From Candidatus Sericytochromatia bacterium (GTDB lineage: Bacteria > Cyanobacteriota > Sericytochromatia > UBA7694), in NCBI GenBank assembly GCA_015272195.1, contig JACYMC010000158.1, positions 1-32,273 of the forward strand: a DNA stretch of 32,273 nt, in the 5' to 3' direction. This document shows positions 24,546-32,141 of the stretch, in pieces. The position numbers and the translations under genes were made by a program. Each line of letters begins with the position of its first letter. Positions within the stretch are counted from its first letter, which is position 1. Below the pieces are notes generated by a model. It was not told where the DNA came from. It saw only the letters and a program-made list of their open reading frames with translations, and made no database searches.

Positions 24546-25787
24546 TTGCCTGAACAGGACAGTTTACTGGCCGCGCTGCTAGCCCCTTTCAGCAGCGCGG
24601 TCTTTGCGCGTGAGATCTTTGGCCAAAAGCCGCTCTATCTGGCGGGCCAAGATCACCCTGAAGGCCCGGAGCACTTTGCTGAGCTGTTTGACTGGCAGGC
24701 CCTCAACGACCTGCTTAACTTCACCCCCCGGCTGAAGATCCGCATTCACCACCAGGGGCTGAACTATTTTTATACCCCCGGAGCCGAACAGCTGGGCGAA
24801 GCGGTGATGCGCCTGCGCCAGGGCGGCACCCTGATCCTGGAGCGCGTGGATCAGGCCCATGGCCCGCTGGCGCGCTTCGCCGATGCCCTCAGCGACGAGA
24901 TTGCCACGCCGGTGCAGATCAACCTCTACCTCTCTTACCCCGGCCATGCCGGCTATCCGGCCCACTATGATCTGCACGACTTTTTTATTCTGCAGATTGC
25001 CGGGCAAAAACTCTGGGACGTCTACCCGGCCACAATGCCAAACCCGCTGGATGTGCCGGCGTCTTTTAAAGTACCCGGCCTGCCGCTGGAGCCCCATGCC
25101 CAGGCTCCGGACGACAGTCAGAAGCTGCTGCAGGCCCTGATGCAACCGGGCGATCTGCTCTATGTGCCCAAAGGCTTCTGGCACAAGGCTCTGGCCCAGC
25201 ACAGCCCCTCGCTGCACCTGACCGTGGGCCTGCGCAAACACACCGGCCTGGATCTGACTGAATGGCTGCTGCAGCATCTGCGCGAGAGCGAGGTGCTGCG
25301 CCAGACCTTGCCTTTGACACACAAAGAAGACTTGCCCCATGCCAGCGGCCAGACCTCACCCTACCAGGCCGCGTTTGACAGGATCCGGGAGGCCCTGACG
25401 GGCCTGCTGCAAAACCCTGAACTGCTGGCGCGCTTTCATCAGGACACCTATCTGAGCCTGGAACGGCGTCAGGGATTTGAACTCCCACAGCTCTACCTTC
25501 AGGATGCCGTCGAGCTCCAGCCGGCACAGCACTTTGTGGTGCGGCGTGTGCCGCATAAACGCTACCTGAACCCCCGGCAGATGCTGGAGCTGAGCTTTCC
25601 ACGCAATACGCTCTTTTTTGCTGCGGCGGCGGAGCCCCTGCTGCACTTTGTGTTGGAGCGCAGCCACTTCAGCGGCACGGAACTGCAGCAGGCCTTCCCG
25701 GATCACCCGTGGCCCGCCCTGGCCGGGGTTTTATTGCCCCTGGTCCAGGAAGGTCTTCTGGTTGTAGCGGCTGGTGAAGAAGGGTAA
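24546..25787 (+). CDS. JmjC/cupin-type 2-oxoglutarate oxygenase, ROXA-like
   Basis: This 413-residue protein resembles the Cupin_4/JmjC family of ribosomal oxygenases, which hydroxylate protein side chains using Fe(II) and 2-oxoglutarate. The iron ligands are visible: His140 and Asp142 in AHYDLHDFFILQIAG, and His213 in YVPKGFWHKA. The N-terminus (LLAPFSSAVFAREIFGQKPLYL) and the helical C-terminal half also fit. The proposed start is a TTG directly after the transketolase TGA, in the same frame. No ATG occurs before about residue 87, which would cut the domain, so translation probably reinitiates. The substrate, perhaps a ribosomal protein, is inferred from the family. Confidence 0.82.
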   Translation: MPEQDSLLAALLAPFSSAVFAREIFGQKPLYLAGQDHPEGPEHFAELFDWQALNDLLNFTPRLKIRIHHQGLNYFYTPGAEQLGEAVMRLRQGGTLILERVDQAHGPLARFADALSDEIATPVQINLYLSYPGHAGYPAHYDLHDFFILQIAGQKLWDVYPATMPNPLDVPASFKVPGLPLEPHAQAPDDSQKLLQALMQPGDLLYVPKGFWHKALAQHSPSLHLTVGLRKHTGLDLTEWLLQHLRESEVLRQTLPLTHKEDLPHASGQTSPYQAAFDRIREALTGLLQNPELLARFHQDTYLSLERRQGFELPQLYLQDAVELQPAQHFVVRRVPHKRYLNPRQMLELSFPRNTLFFAAAAEPLLHFVLERSHFSGTELQQAFPDHPWPALAGVLLPLVQEGLLVVAAGEEG

Positions 25788-25803
25788 AACCCAATAGCTA
25801 TTG

Positions 25804-27549
25804 TCAGGAAGCTGCTGGCGAATCCGGCGCATTTATTTCACTGATCGGGGTGTCGGTCACGACCGATACTGGCTTCTGACCATTTTTCAAGAGCACCGAA
25901 ATCAGGTTGGCCGCCGCCTCACGCAGGTTGATGGTCTGAATATCCAGGTTCTCAAAAACGTCCCGGCCTTTAACGTCATGAATGATCGAAATGGCCTGAA
26001 TACGGGGCTTCATTTTTTTGAGAATCTGGCACACGCGCAGATTGACCCAGTCATCGTCTGAGGTGGCAATCACCGTGCTGATGTTGTCCACCCCGTTGAG
26101 CTGATTGCGGTAAACGCTTTCGCGCCGGGCATCTGCACTGATCACATAAACCCCTTCATGGGCCAGGTGACTGAGGCGTTCCACTTTAGCGGGGTTGTTT
26201 TCAATCACCACAATGCCCTGGCTGCTCTGGTCCTTGAGATGGTAAATCAACTGCTTGCCAATGGTGCCACCCCCGATAATCAGAACAGACTTGGGAGAAA
26301 TATTGAGTAGGTTTGCCATAAAACGGGCTCCTGAACCTTGAATAATAACGGTCATCAGCACGGTCATAAACACCAGACCGCGAATGGCGTTGGCCCCTTC
26401 AATACCCGCTGAATCAAGCTCCAGGGCAAAAAAGGTTGCAGCCGAAGCGGCCACAATCCCACGGGGTCCCAGACCGGCAATAAAAATGCGCTCACCCCAG
26501 CTGATTTTTTCGAACCAGGTCGAAAGAATCACGCCCAGGGGCCGCACCACAAACATCAGCGCCAGTACACACAGCGCACCTTTAAAGCCAATACGGGCCA
26601 GAAACTGCAAATCCAGACTGGCGGCCAGCAACAAAAAGACCACGGTGATCGACATCAGGGTCAAATCACCTTTAAAGGCTTTGATCGAGCTTTTATGGGG
26701 AAAGTCCATATTGCCGATCATAAAGCCCGCCACCGCCACAGCCGCAATGCCGCTTTCGTGAGCCAGCAGCTCACCCAGCGAATAGGCCGAAAGGGCCGTC
26801 ACCAGCACCAGCATGCGGGTCACTTCGCCCCGCAGCGGCGCAAAACGATCGACCAGCAGACGCGCACCCCAGGCACAGATAATGCCGCTCAGCGCACCCA
26901 GCAGCAGGCTGATACCCAGATCCTGAAAAATGGTCAGGGTATTGGCTTCCGCCGTATTGAGCTCCGTGACCTTGACATAGTTAAAGATACTGACGGCGGC
27001 AATCACGCCAATGGCATCCACCACCACGGCTTCGGTTTCGAGGATCACTTTGACTTTGTGACTGACATGCAGACGCCGCAGCACGGGGGCAATCACGGTC
27101 GGGCCAGTGACAGAAACCAGGGATGCATACAGCAGAGCGATTTTCCAGGGAATGCCCACCAGATAATAGGTAATCCAGGCCATCCCAAAAATGGTGATCA
27201 CCACATTAAGGGTCACCAGCCCCAGTACCGAAGACCAGTTTTGCCTGAAAAAACGGAAGTCGATCGTCAGACCGCCTTCAAATACAACAATCGCAACGGC
27301 CACAGCAATAATGGCCCGTAGGCCCTGGGGGCCAAAAATATCGGGGTTGATCAGACCCAAACCAAAATTACCCAGCAAAGAGCCAAAGGCCAGCAAAAAG
27401 ATGATGGCGGGCAAATGGGTTTTATCAGCCAGAATCTGCGCAAAGAGCCCCAGCAAAAAAACGGCGCTCATCATCAGCACGACCTTCAGAAAAGGGCTGC
27501 TGCTGTGCAGAATATCACTGAAAAAAGAAAAGTTAACGAGTGTATTCAT
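25804..27549 (-). CDS. CPA-family cation/proton antiporter with C-terminal RCK (TrkA-N) domain
   Basis: This 581-residue protein has about 12 membrane segments (residues 20-415) of the monovalent cation:proton antiporter type. Ion-path motifs include FEGGLTIDFRFF, SVTGPTVIAP and ILETEAVVVDAIGVI. A cytoplasmic TrkA-N Rossmann domain follows (GGGTIGKQLIYHL, about 425), with the acidic strand end VVIENN and SADARRESVY, which usually binds NAD(H) or another nucleotide and gates transport. It probably exchanges Na+ or K+ for H+. It starts nine bases after the nuclease stop, with AGAGG as ribosome site. It is convergent with the JmjC gene at a distance of 16 bases. Confidence 0.9.
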   Translation of the reverse strand: MNTLVNFSFFSDILHSSSPFLKVVLMMSAVFLLGLFAQILADKTHLPAIIFLLAFGSLLGNFGLGLINPDIFGPQGLRAIIAVAVAIVVFEGGLTIDFRFFRQNWSSVLGLVTLNVVITIFGMAWITYYLVGIPWKIALLYASLVSVTGPTVIAPVLRRLHVSHKVKVILETEAVVVDAIGVIAAVSIFNYVKVTELNTAEANTLTIFQDLGISLLLGALSGIICAWGARLLVDRFAPLRGEVTRMLVLVTALSAYSLGELLAHESGIAAVAVAGFMIGNMDFPHKSSIKAFKGDLTLMSITVVFLLLAASLDLQFLARIGFKGALCVLALMFVVRPLGVILSTWFEKISWGERIFIAGLGPRGIVAASAATFFALELDSAGIEGANAIRGLVFMTVLMTVIIQGSGARFMANLLNISPKSVLIIGGGTIGKQLIYHLKDQSSQGIVVIENNPAKVERLSHLAHEGVYVISADARRESVYRNQLNGVDNISTVIATSDDDWVNLRVCQILKKMKPRIQAISIIHDVKGRDVFENLDIQTINLREAAANLISVLLKNGQKPVSVVTDTPISEINAPDSPAAS

Positions 27550-27558
27550 AAGCCTCTA

Positions 27559-28383
27559 TTAAAGCATGAACTGGAGTTCATCGGCCAGACGACAGGCGGC
27601 CCGGGCCATCTGACGGCTTGAAATCTGCTGTACTTTTTGAAGATAAGCTGGCGGCAGTGACTGCCCGGCCGGCATCTGATAGGCTGTACGGCCCAGGTCA
27701 TAGGCTTCCGCAGCCCAGACCTCAGGATCAGAAGCAATATCACTGCAGGGGTAAGCTTTGCCAAGGTGATCTGCCCAGACTTTGACCTGCGGGGCCACAC
27801 GGGGCCAGTCACTCAGGCGCAGATAGGGATATTGCCCGCCAGCTGCATCCCATAAAGCGTGCAGATGGCGATAGTCGGAATGCTGAATGGCCAGGGCACT
27901 GCCCCCGCGATCGCCTGTGGGGTGGGCGGCACAGAAGCGTTCAATGGCATGCAGTGGCTGGTGGATGTCCGCGCTGACATGCGCCATCACCCGCAGCATC
28001 AGCGCTTGCTGAAAATCGGTGGCCTGGGGGTTGCGCAGCGTCTTGCGGGCCTGCGCCAGGATCCACAGGGCGTGATCCGAAGCCTGTTCAGGCAGTACAT
28101 AAGGACCCTGCAACCAGGGCCGGGGCTGATAATGCCAATGCTGCATCAGGCCAAATCCACTCCAGTTCTGTGCATCCAGCCAGACCGAGGCCGGCACAAA
28201 ATCGCTGACGGCGGGTTCGGCCTGAGCCAGCAGCGCGCTCAGGCGCCGGACTTCGAGCTGCTGTGCCTGCGAGAGTTCGTCATAGGCCCGCTGAGCAATC
28301 ACAAAATGCACGGCAAAATCCCAGGCCCAGGCAGTTGAAACGGGCCAGCACAACCAAATGAGAACAGTGATAATAAATTTCAT
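27559..28383 (-). CDS. Exported S1/P1-type nuclease
   Basis: The 274-residue precursor has a signal peptide cut after AWA, leaving Trp as the mature N-terminus. In S1/P1 nucleases this Trp and a nearby His bind zinc, and WDFAVH fits. Other conserved metal-site segments are HWHY, MAHVSADIHQPLHA, GDRGGS and HLHALWD. These three-zinc enzymes degrade single-stranded DNA and RNA and remove 3'-phosphates, so the protein may scavenge nucleic acid outside the cytoplasm. It is first in a two-gene operon with the antiporter. Confidence 0.88.
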   Translation of the reverse strand: MKFIITVLIWLCWPVSTAWAWDFAVHFVIAQRAYDELSQAQQLEVRRLSALLAQAEPAVSDFVPASVWLDAQNWSGFGLMQHWHYQPRPWLQGPYVLPEQASDHALWILAQARKTLRNPQATDFQQALMLRVMAHVSADIHQPLHAIERFCAAHPTGDRGGSALAIQHSDYRHLHALWDAAGGQYPYLRLSDWPRVAPQVKVWADHLGKAYPCSDIASDPEVWAAEAYDLGRTAYQMPAGQSLPPAYLQKVQQISSRQMARAACRLADELQFML

Positions 28384-28441
28384 AGAAGGTTCTTCAGGGG
28401 GTTATCGCAGGTTTATATTTTCTTCATAAATCTATGCTTAT

Positions 28442-28450
28442 ATATTAGCA
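28442..28450 (-). promoter_or_regulatory. Extended -10 promoter of the nuclease-antiporter operon
   Basis: On the minus strand this reads TGC TAATAT, about 60 bases before the nuclease ATG. A second candidate, TGC GATAAC (28401-28409), lies closer. Neither has a clear -35. Confidence 0.4.
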
Positions 28451-28507
28451 GACCAAATAACTAAAGATTTGAAAACAGTCCACTGGTTAGCCCATCAAAA
28501 CTCTAGC

Positions 28508-28529
28508 AAGGCCCACGAGGGCCTTTTTT
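28508..28529 (+). terminator. Orphan rho-independent terminator, plus strand
   Basis: AAGGCCC (28508-28514) and GGGCCTT (28519-28525) form a 7-bp stem with loop ACGA. The T-run 28524-28529 follows, then CTTT. It is a textbook plus-strand terminator, yet both flanking genes are on the minus strand. A second inverted repeat, CTGAGCG/CGCTCAG (28536-28560), overlaps the asparaginase stop. Confidence 0.7.
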
Positions 28530-28556
28530 CTTTGCCTGAGCGTCTGCATCTTGCGC

Positions 28557-29579
28557 TCAGTGACTGATTTCACCGCAAAAGTCTTCGCGCAGCAAACGCC
28601 GCGTTTCGTCAGGCGTGTAACCCGCGCTGAGCAAATAGTACAGTTTGGCCAGGGCGGCTTCGGTGGTCAGATCCCCACCGGCCACCACACCGGTTTCAGC
28701 CAGGGCCTGCCCGGTGGCATAGCCTTGCTGATCCACACTGCCTTTGACACACTGGGTACAATTGATCAGCACTACACCGCGCTGGCTGGCCTGGCGCAGC
28801 ACGCGCAAAAAGACCGGATCATTGGCCGGACCGTTGCCTACACCATAAGACTCGATCACCAGCCCCTGCAGCGGGGGTTGCAGCATGTTTTCGAGGACCG
28901 AAGCCGAAATCCCCGGAAACAGACGCAAAGCGCCAACAGTGGCGTGATGAAGAGGCTGCAGGCGGGGGCGCGATTCAGGCCGGGCCGGCCGGATGCGCTC
29001 CCAAAAAATGTCGATATCAATACCCACCTGGCCCAGCAAAGGATAGTTGGGTGAGGCAAAAGCCTGAAAACCCTGGGCATCCAGCTTCAGGGTCCGGCAA
29101 CCGCGCATCAGACGCCCGCCAAAATAAAGACAGACCTCAGGAATGGGGTAGCGGGCCGCAATCAGCAAAGAAGTGATCAGGTTTTCCTGGGCATCGTTGC
29201 GTAGCTCACAGAGCGGAATCTGAGAGCCCGTTACAATCACGGGTTTGTTGAGGCCCTGCAGCATAAAAGGCAGGGCCGAGCTGGTATAGGCCATGGTATC
29301 GGTGCCGTGCAGCACCACAAAACCCTGGTAATCTGTGTAATGCCGCGCAATGGCCTGCGCCAGGCCCCACCAGCGATCGGGGTGCATATTGGCCGAATCC
29401 AGCAGCGGCTGCAGCTCCAGAATCTCATAAGGCGGCACATCCGGGTGCTGAAAAGCGGGTATGCTGGCCATCTGCGCCTGCAGATAGCCCGTCTCAGGCT
29501 GATAACCCTGCGGGCCCTGACGCATACCAATGGTGCCGCCACTGTAAACAATCAGAATTTTTTTTTGCTGCGCTGTCAT
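28557..29579 (-). CDS. ansA: L-asparaginase I
   Basis: This 340-residue enzyme hydrolyses asparagine to aspartate and ammonia in the cytoplasm. It follows the E. coli AnsA sequence along its length. The first catalytic Thr lies in VYSGGTIGM and the second in LHGTDTMAYT; VTGSQIPL, FASPNYP, SYGVGNGP and CTQCVKGSV are also conserved. There is no signal peptide, unlike type II enzymes. I start at 29579 (MTAQQKKILIVY), which matches the family; an upstream ATG at 29612 adds 11 unrelated residues. No ribosome site precedes it, but TGCGATAAT ends six bases upstream, so the mRNA may be leaderless. Confidence 0.93.
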   Translation of the reverse strand: MTAQQKKILIVYSGGTIGMRQGPQGYQPETGYLQAQMASIPAFQHPDVPPYEILELQPLLDSANMHPDRWWGLAQAIARHYTDYQGFVVLHGTDTMAYTSSALPFMLQGLNKPVIVTGSQIPLCELRNDAQENLITSLLIAARYPIPEVCLYFGGRLMRGCRTLKLDAQGFQAFASPNYPLLGQVGIDIDIFWERIRPARPESRPRLQPLHHATVGALRLFPGISASVLENMLQPPLQGLVIESYGVGNGPANDPVFLRVLRQASQRGVVLINCTQCVKGSVDQQGYATGQALAETGVVAGGDLTTEAALAKLYYLLSAGYTPDETRRLLREDFCGEISH

Positions 29580-29585
29580 CAGGAC

Positions 29586-29594
29586 ATTATCGCA
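29586..29594 (-). promoter_or_regulatory. Extended -10 promoter of ansA
   Basis: On the minus strand this reads TGC GATAAT. Only six bases (GTCCTG) separate it from the ATG at 29579, so transcription would begin at or next to the start codon. Confidence 0.5.
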
Positions 29595-29633
29595 CAGTGT
29601 TGTGCAGATCACGACGCCGGTGTGCCCCCCGTT

Positions 29634-29662
29634 TTGGCAAAGCCCAAAAGCTTAGGTATAAT
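29634..29662 (+). promoter_or_regulatory. Sigma-70 promoter of the zinc-ribbon/cyclase locus
   Basis: TTGGCA (29634-29639) and TATAAT (29657-29662) are separated by exactly 17 bases, the best classical promoter in the window. Initiation near 29669 would give a leader of about 95 bases to the ATG at 29764. Confidence 0.7.
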
Positions 29663-29763
29663 TAACCCAGCCTTGTTGTCGCGGTATCACAGCCGTTACA
29701 ATTGAACAGCCTGCTTTTGACGCTATTTGCAGAGCGATGTCAGTTTTGTCAGTCGAGGATTTC

Positions 29764-30171
29764 ATGGGCCATCTTTCAAGTCCCTTGCATTCAGCCACAC
29801 CACAGCGCTGCTGTGGGGCCTGTGGCTTTCAGCAGGAAAGCCGCTACAGCTATTGTGGGCACTGCGGTCAGAGTATGCTGAGCCAATGCTGGCACTGCCA
29901 GCAGTATTTGCCGCCTTTTTTCAGACATTGTGGCTATTGTGGTGTGGTCCTGCATCAGTCGGCAGCATCTGCTGCGTCCCCCTCAGCACCGCCGATGGCG
30001 TATACGCCCCCCACGCCGACGGCAATTCCCCTTTATACCGCGCCGCCTCAGCCTGACAGGGTACCCGTCAGCTTTGCAGCAAGCAATCCTGCAGCACAGA
30101 CTGATTATGCTGTCAGCCCACCTGTGGCACAGACTGTTATACCCTCAGCCACGCCAGCAGCGCAGCCTTAA
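29764..30171 (+). CDS. Double zinc-ribbon protein, probably the severed N-terminus of the cyclase
   Basis: The 135-residue product has two zinc ribbons: Cys17, 20, 31, 34 and Cys42, 45, 56, 59. A long linker rich in Pro, Ala, Ser and Thr runs to a TAA at 30169-30171. I start at 29764 because GAGGA lies four bases upstream; an ATG at 29737 has a weaker site. The frame is the same as that of the cyclase, and the 78 bases between the TAA and the first GTG of the cyclase are open and encode more Ala/Pro-rich linker. Zinc ribbons before a class III cyclase-ATPase are a known arrangement, so this is best read as one gene split by a stop. Confidence 0.7.
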   Translation: MGHLSSPLHSATPQRCCGACGFQQESRYSYCGHCGQSMLSQCWHCQQYLPPFFRHCGYCGVVLHQSAASAASPSAPPMAYTPPTPTAIPLYTAPPQPDRVPVSFAASNPAAQTDYAVSPPVAQTVIPSATPAAQP

Positions 30172-30249
30172 GCCGTACCGGGCACAGCCGCCACACCCAG
30201 CACGCCTCGCAGCATTTCAGAGCCGGCAGCCCCCATTGCCCAGTCGGCT

Positions 30250-32088
30250 GTGGCCCGCGTGTCTGAGCGCCGGTTGGTAGCCATTTTGTTCTGCGACGTC
30301 TGCGGTTTTACGGCCATGTCCGAAAAACTGGATCCCGAAGAAGTCTCAGATATTATTCAGCCCCTGTTTCAGGAGTGCAACGCCGCCATTGCCAAATTTG
30401 GCGGCATTGTTGAAAAGTTTATCGGGGATGCCATTATGGCCCTTTTTGGCGTGCCCATGGCCCACGAAGACGATCCCGAAAGGGCTGCCCTGGCCGCCCT
30501 GGAAATGCGCAGCATCATTCAGCGCTTTGGAGCTGATCTCGAAAAGCGCATGGGCTTCAGTATCAACATGCGCATTGGTCTGAACGTGGGCACGGTGGTC
30601 GCTGGCACGATCAACGCCCTCGAAGGCGGCGGCGGCAAAAACCACCAGGTCCTGGGTGACTCCATCAACACCGCGGCCCGCATGGAGCAGAACGCCGTGC
30701 CGGGCAATATTCTGGTCACCGAAGAGATGTACCACCTGATCAAAGACAGCTTTGAGCTTAAGCCCGACAAGCTGATTCAGGCCAAAGGCAAAAAAGAACC
30801 CCTGCAAGCCTATGATCTGGTGGGTGTCCGGCAATTGCGCCAGCGCAGCCGCGGACTCACCGAGCGCCAAAGCCCGTTGGTGGGCCGTCAGGAGCTGTTA
30901 AACAGCCTCAGCAGCCAGTGCCATGAGGCCCTGCGCGAGCGCCAGCCACTGAGCCTGCTGCTGCAGGGTGACAGCGGTCTGGGCAAAACCCGCCTGGCCA
31001 TGGAGACCTATAATCAGCTGCTCGACGAAGTCCCCAACCTCCGCCTGCTGCAGGGAACGGCTACCTCTTACAGCCGGGGATTTGCCTATTTTACGCTGCA
31101 GAATCTGGTGCGCTCCCTGCTGGAAGTAGACGAAACCGTACCCCATGCTGAGGTGCATCAGCGCATTCAGGATCTGATGCAGCATGAGCAAATCGCCAAC
31201 GCCAGTCTTAACAGCAGTTTGCTGGAGTACCTGCTCTACCCCCATCTCGAAATACCCCAGCTCAAGCTGATGAGCCCGGATCGCCTGCAGCAGCAGATTT
31301 TCCGATCGGTCAGCGATATTTTACTGCAGCTGGGCAAGCGCCAGCCCCTGCTGCTGCTGATGGACGATCTGCAGTGGTGTGATCCGCTCTCACTGCAGTG
31401 GCTGCAGGGTTTTCAGCAAAGTCTGCAGCAGCAGCAACTGCCGCTGATCCTGCTGGGCACCAGCCGCCTGGATACCAGCGAAGAAATGGCTGGGCTGCAC
31501 TGGCAAGAGCAGAGATTGCTGGAGCCCCTCAATAATGAACAGGCTTTGTTGCTGCTCAACGCCCTGCTGGAGCGGGGTGAGACCACCGAACTGCCCCTGA
31601 GCCTGCAGCCGCTGGGCGAAGCCATTCTGGAGCGGGTGACCCATGGCCGGGCCCCCAGCGCTGTGGCCGCACTCGACAATGGCCACCTGCTGGTAACAGA
31701 TATGCGCCAGCATACAGTCAGCGAAATCACCACCGCAGGCGAAGTGGTCTGGAGCTACGGGACGCCGCGTAAATTTGGCAGAGACGAAAACCTGCTCTTT
31801 TCGCCGGAATACGCCACCCGCCTGTCCAATGGGCACACCCTGATTGCCGATACTGGCAACAGCCGCGTGATCGAAGTCGACAGCAAAAGCCGGATTGTCT
31901 GGTCATTGCTCTCAGGCACCGGTCTGCGCATGACCCGGCCCACGCGGGTCGAGCGTTTACCCGATGGCCATACTCTGGTGGAGCACAGCAACCGTTCTCA
32001 GTGGCTGGAAGTCAACCGGGAGCTGATTCCCGCCTGGCGCTACGCCGTGCCCGTAGAATCTTTTGAAGAATCAACACAAAGTGAGTAA
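30250..32088 (+). CDS. Class III nucleotide cyclase fused to AAA ATPase and NHL-like segment
   Basis: These 612 residues contain a cyclase domain with metal-binding Asp16 (FCDVCGFT) and Asp60 (EKFIGDAIMALFG), and the transition-state pair Asn140 and Arg144 (GDSINTAARME). Lys56 suggests ATP as substrate, so cAMP is the likely product. A STAND-like ATPase follows, with Walker A GDSGLGKT (240-247) and Walker B LLLLMDDLQW (Asp372, Asp373). The ATPase stops abruptly near residue 465 (ILERVTHGR), where relatives continue to helical repeats, and NHL-like repeats take over (TLIADTGNSRVIEVD). The GTG at 30250 has no ribosome site. The frame is open back to the TAA at 30169, so the natural N-terminus is probably the zinc-ribbon ORF. 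Confidence 0.8.
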   Translation: MARVSERRLVAILFCDVCGFTAMSEKLDPEEVSDIIQPLFQECNAAIAKFGGIVEKFIGDAIMALFGVPMAHEDDPERAALAALEMRSIIQRFGADLEKRMGFSINMRIGLNVGTVVAGTINALEGGGGKNHQVLGDSINTAARMEQNAVPGNILVTEEMYHLIKDSFELKPDKLIQAKGKKEPLQAYDLVGVRQLRQRSRGLTERQSPLVGRQELLNSLSSQCHEALRERQPLSLLLQGDSGLGKTRLAMETYNQLLDEVPNLRLLQGTATSYSRGFAYFTLQNLVRSLLEVDETVPHAEVHQRIQDLMQHEQIANASLNSSLLEYLLYPHLEIPQLKLMSPDRLQQQIFRSVSDILLQLGKRQPLLLLMDDLQWCDPLSLQWLQGFQQSLQQQQLPLILLGTSRLDTSEEMAGLHWQEQRLLEPLNNEQALLLLNALLERGETTELPLSLQPLGEAILERVTHGRAPSAVAALDNGHLLVTDMRQHTVSEITTAGEVVWSYGTPRKFGRDENLLFSPEYATRLSNGHTLIADTGNSRVIEVDSKSRIVWSLLSGTGLRMTRPTRVERLPDGHTLVEHSNRSQWLEVNRELIPAWRYAVPVESFEESTQSE

Positions 32089-32141
32089 GCGATCATGCAT
32101 AAAAAACACACAGTTTTATTAGGCAATACTCCGGACAGAAC

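Noticed and set aside
25792-25803. Perfect 12-base palindrome CAATAGCTATTG between convergent genes
   Set aside because: It has no loop and no T-run, and is short enough to occur by chance; I would not call it a terminator.
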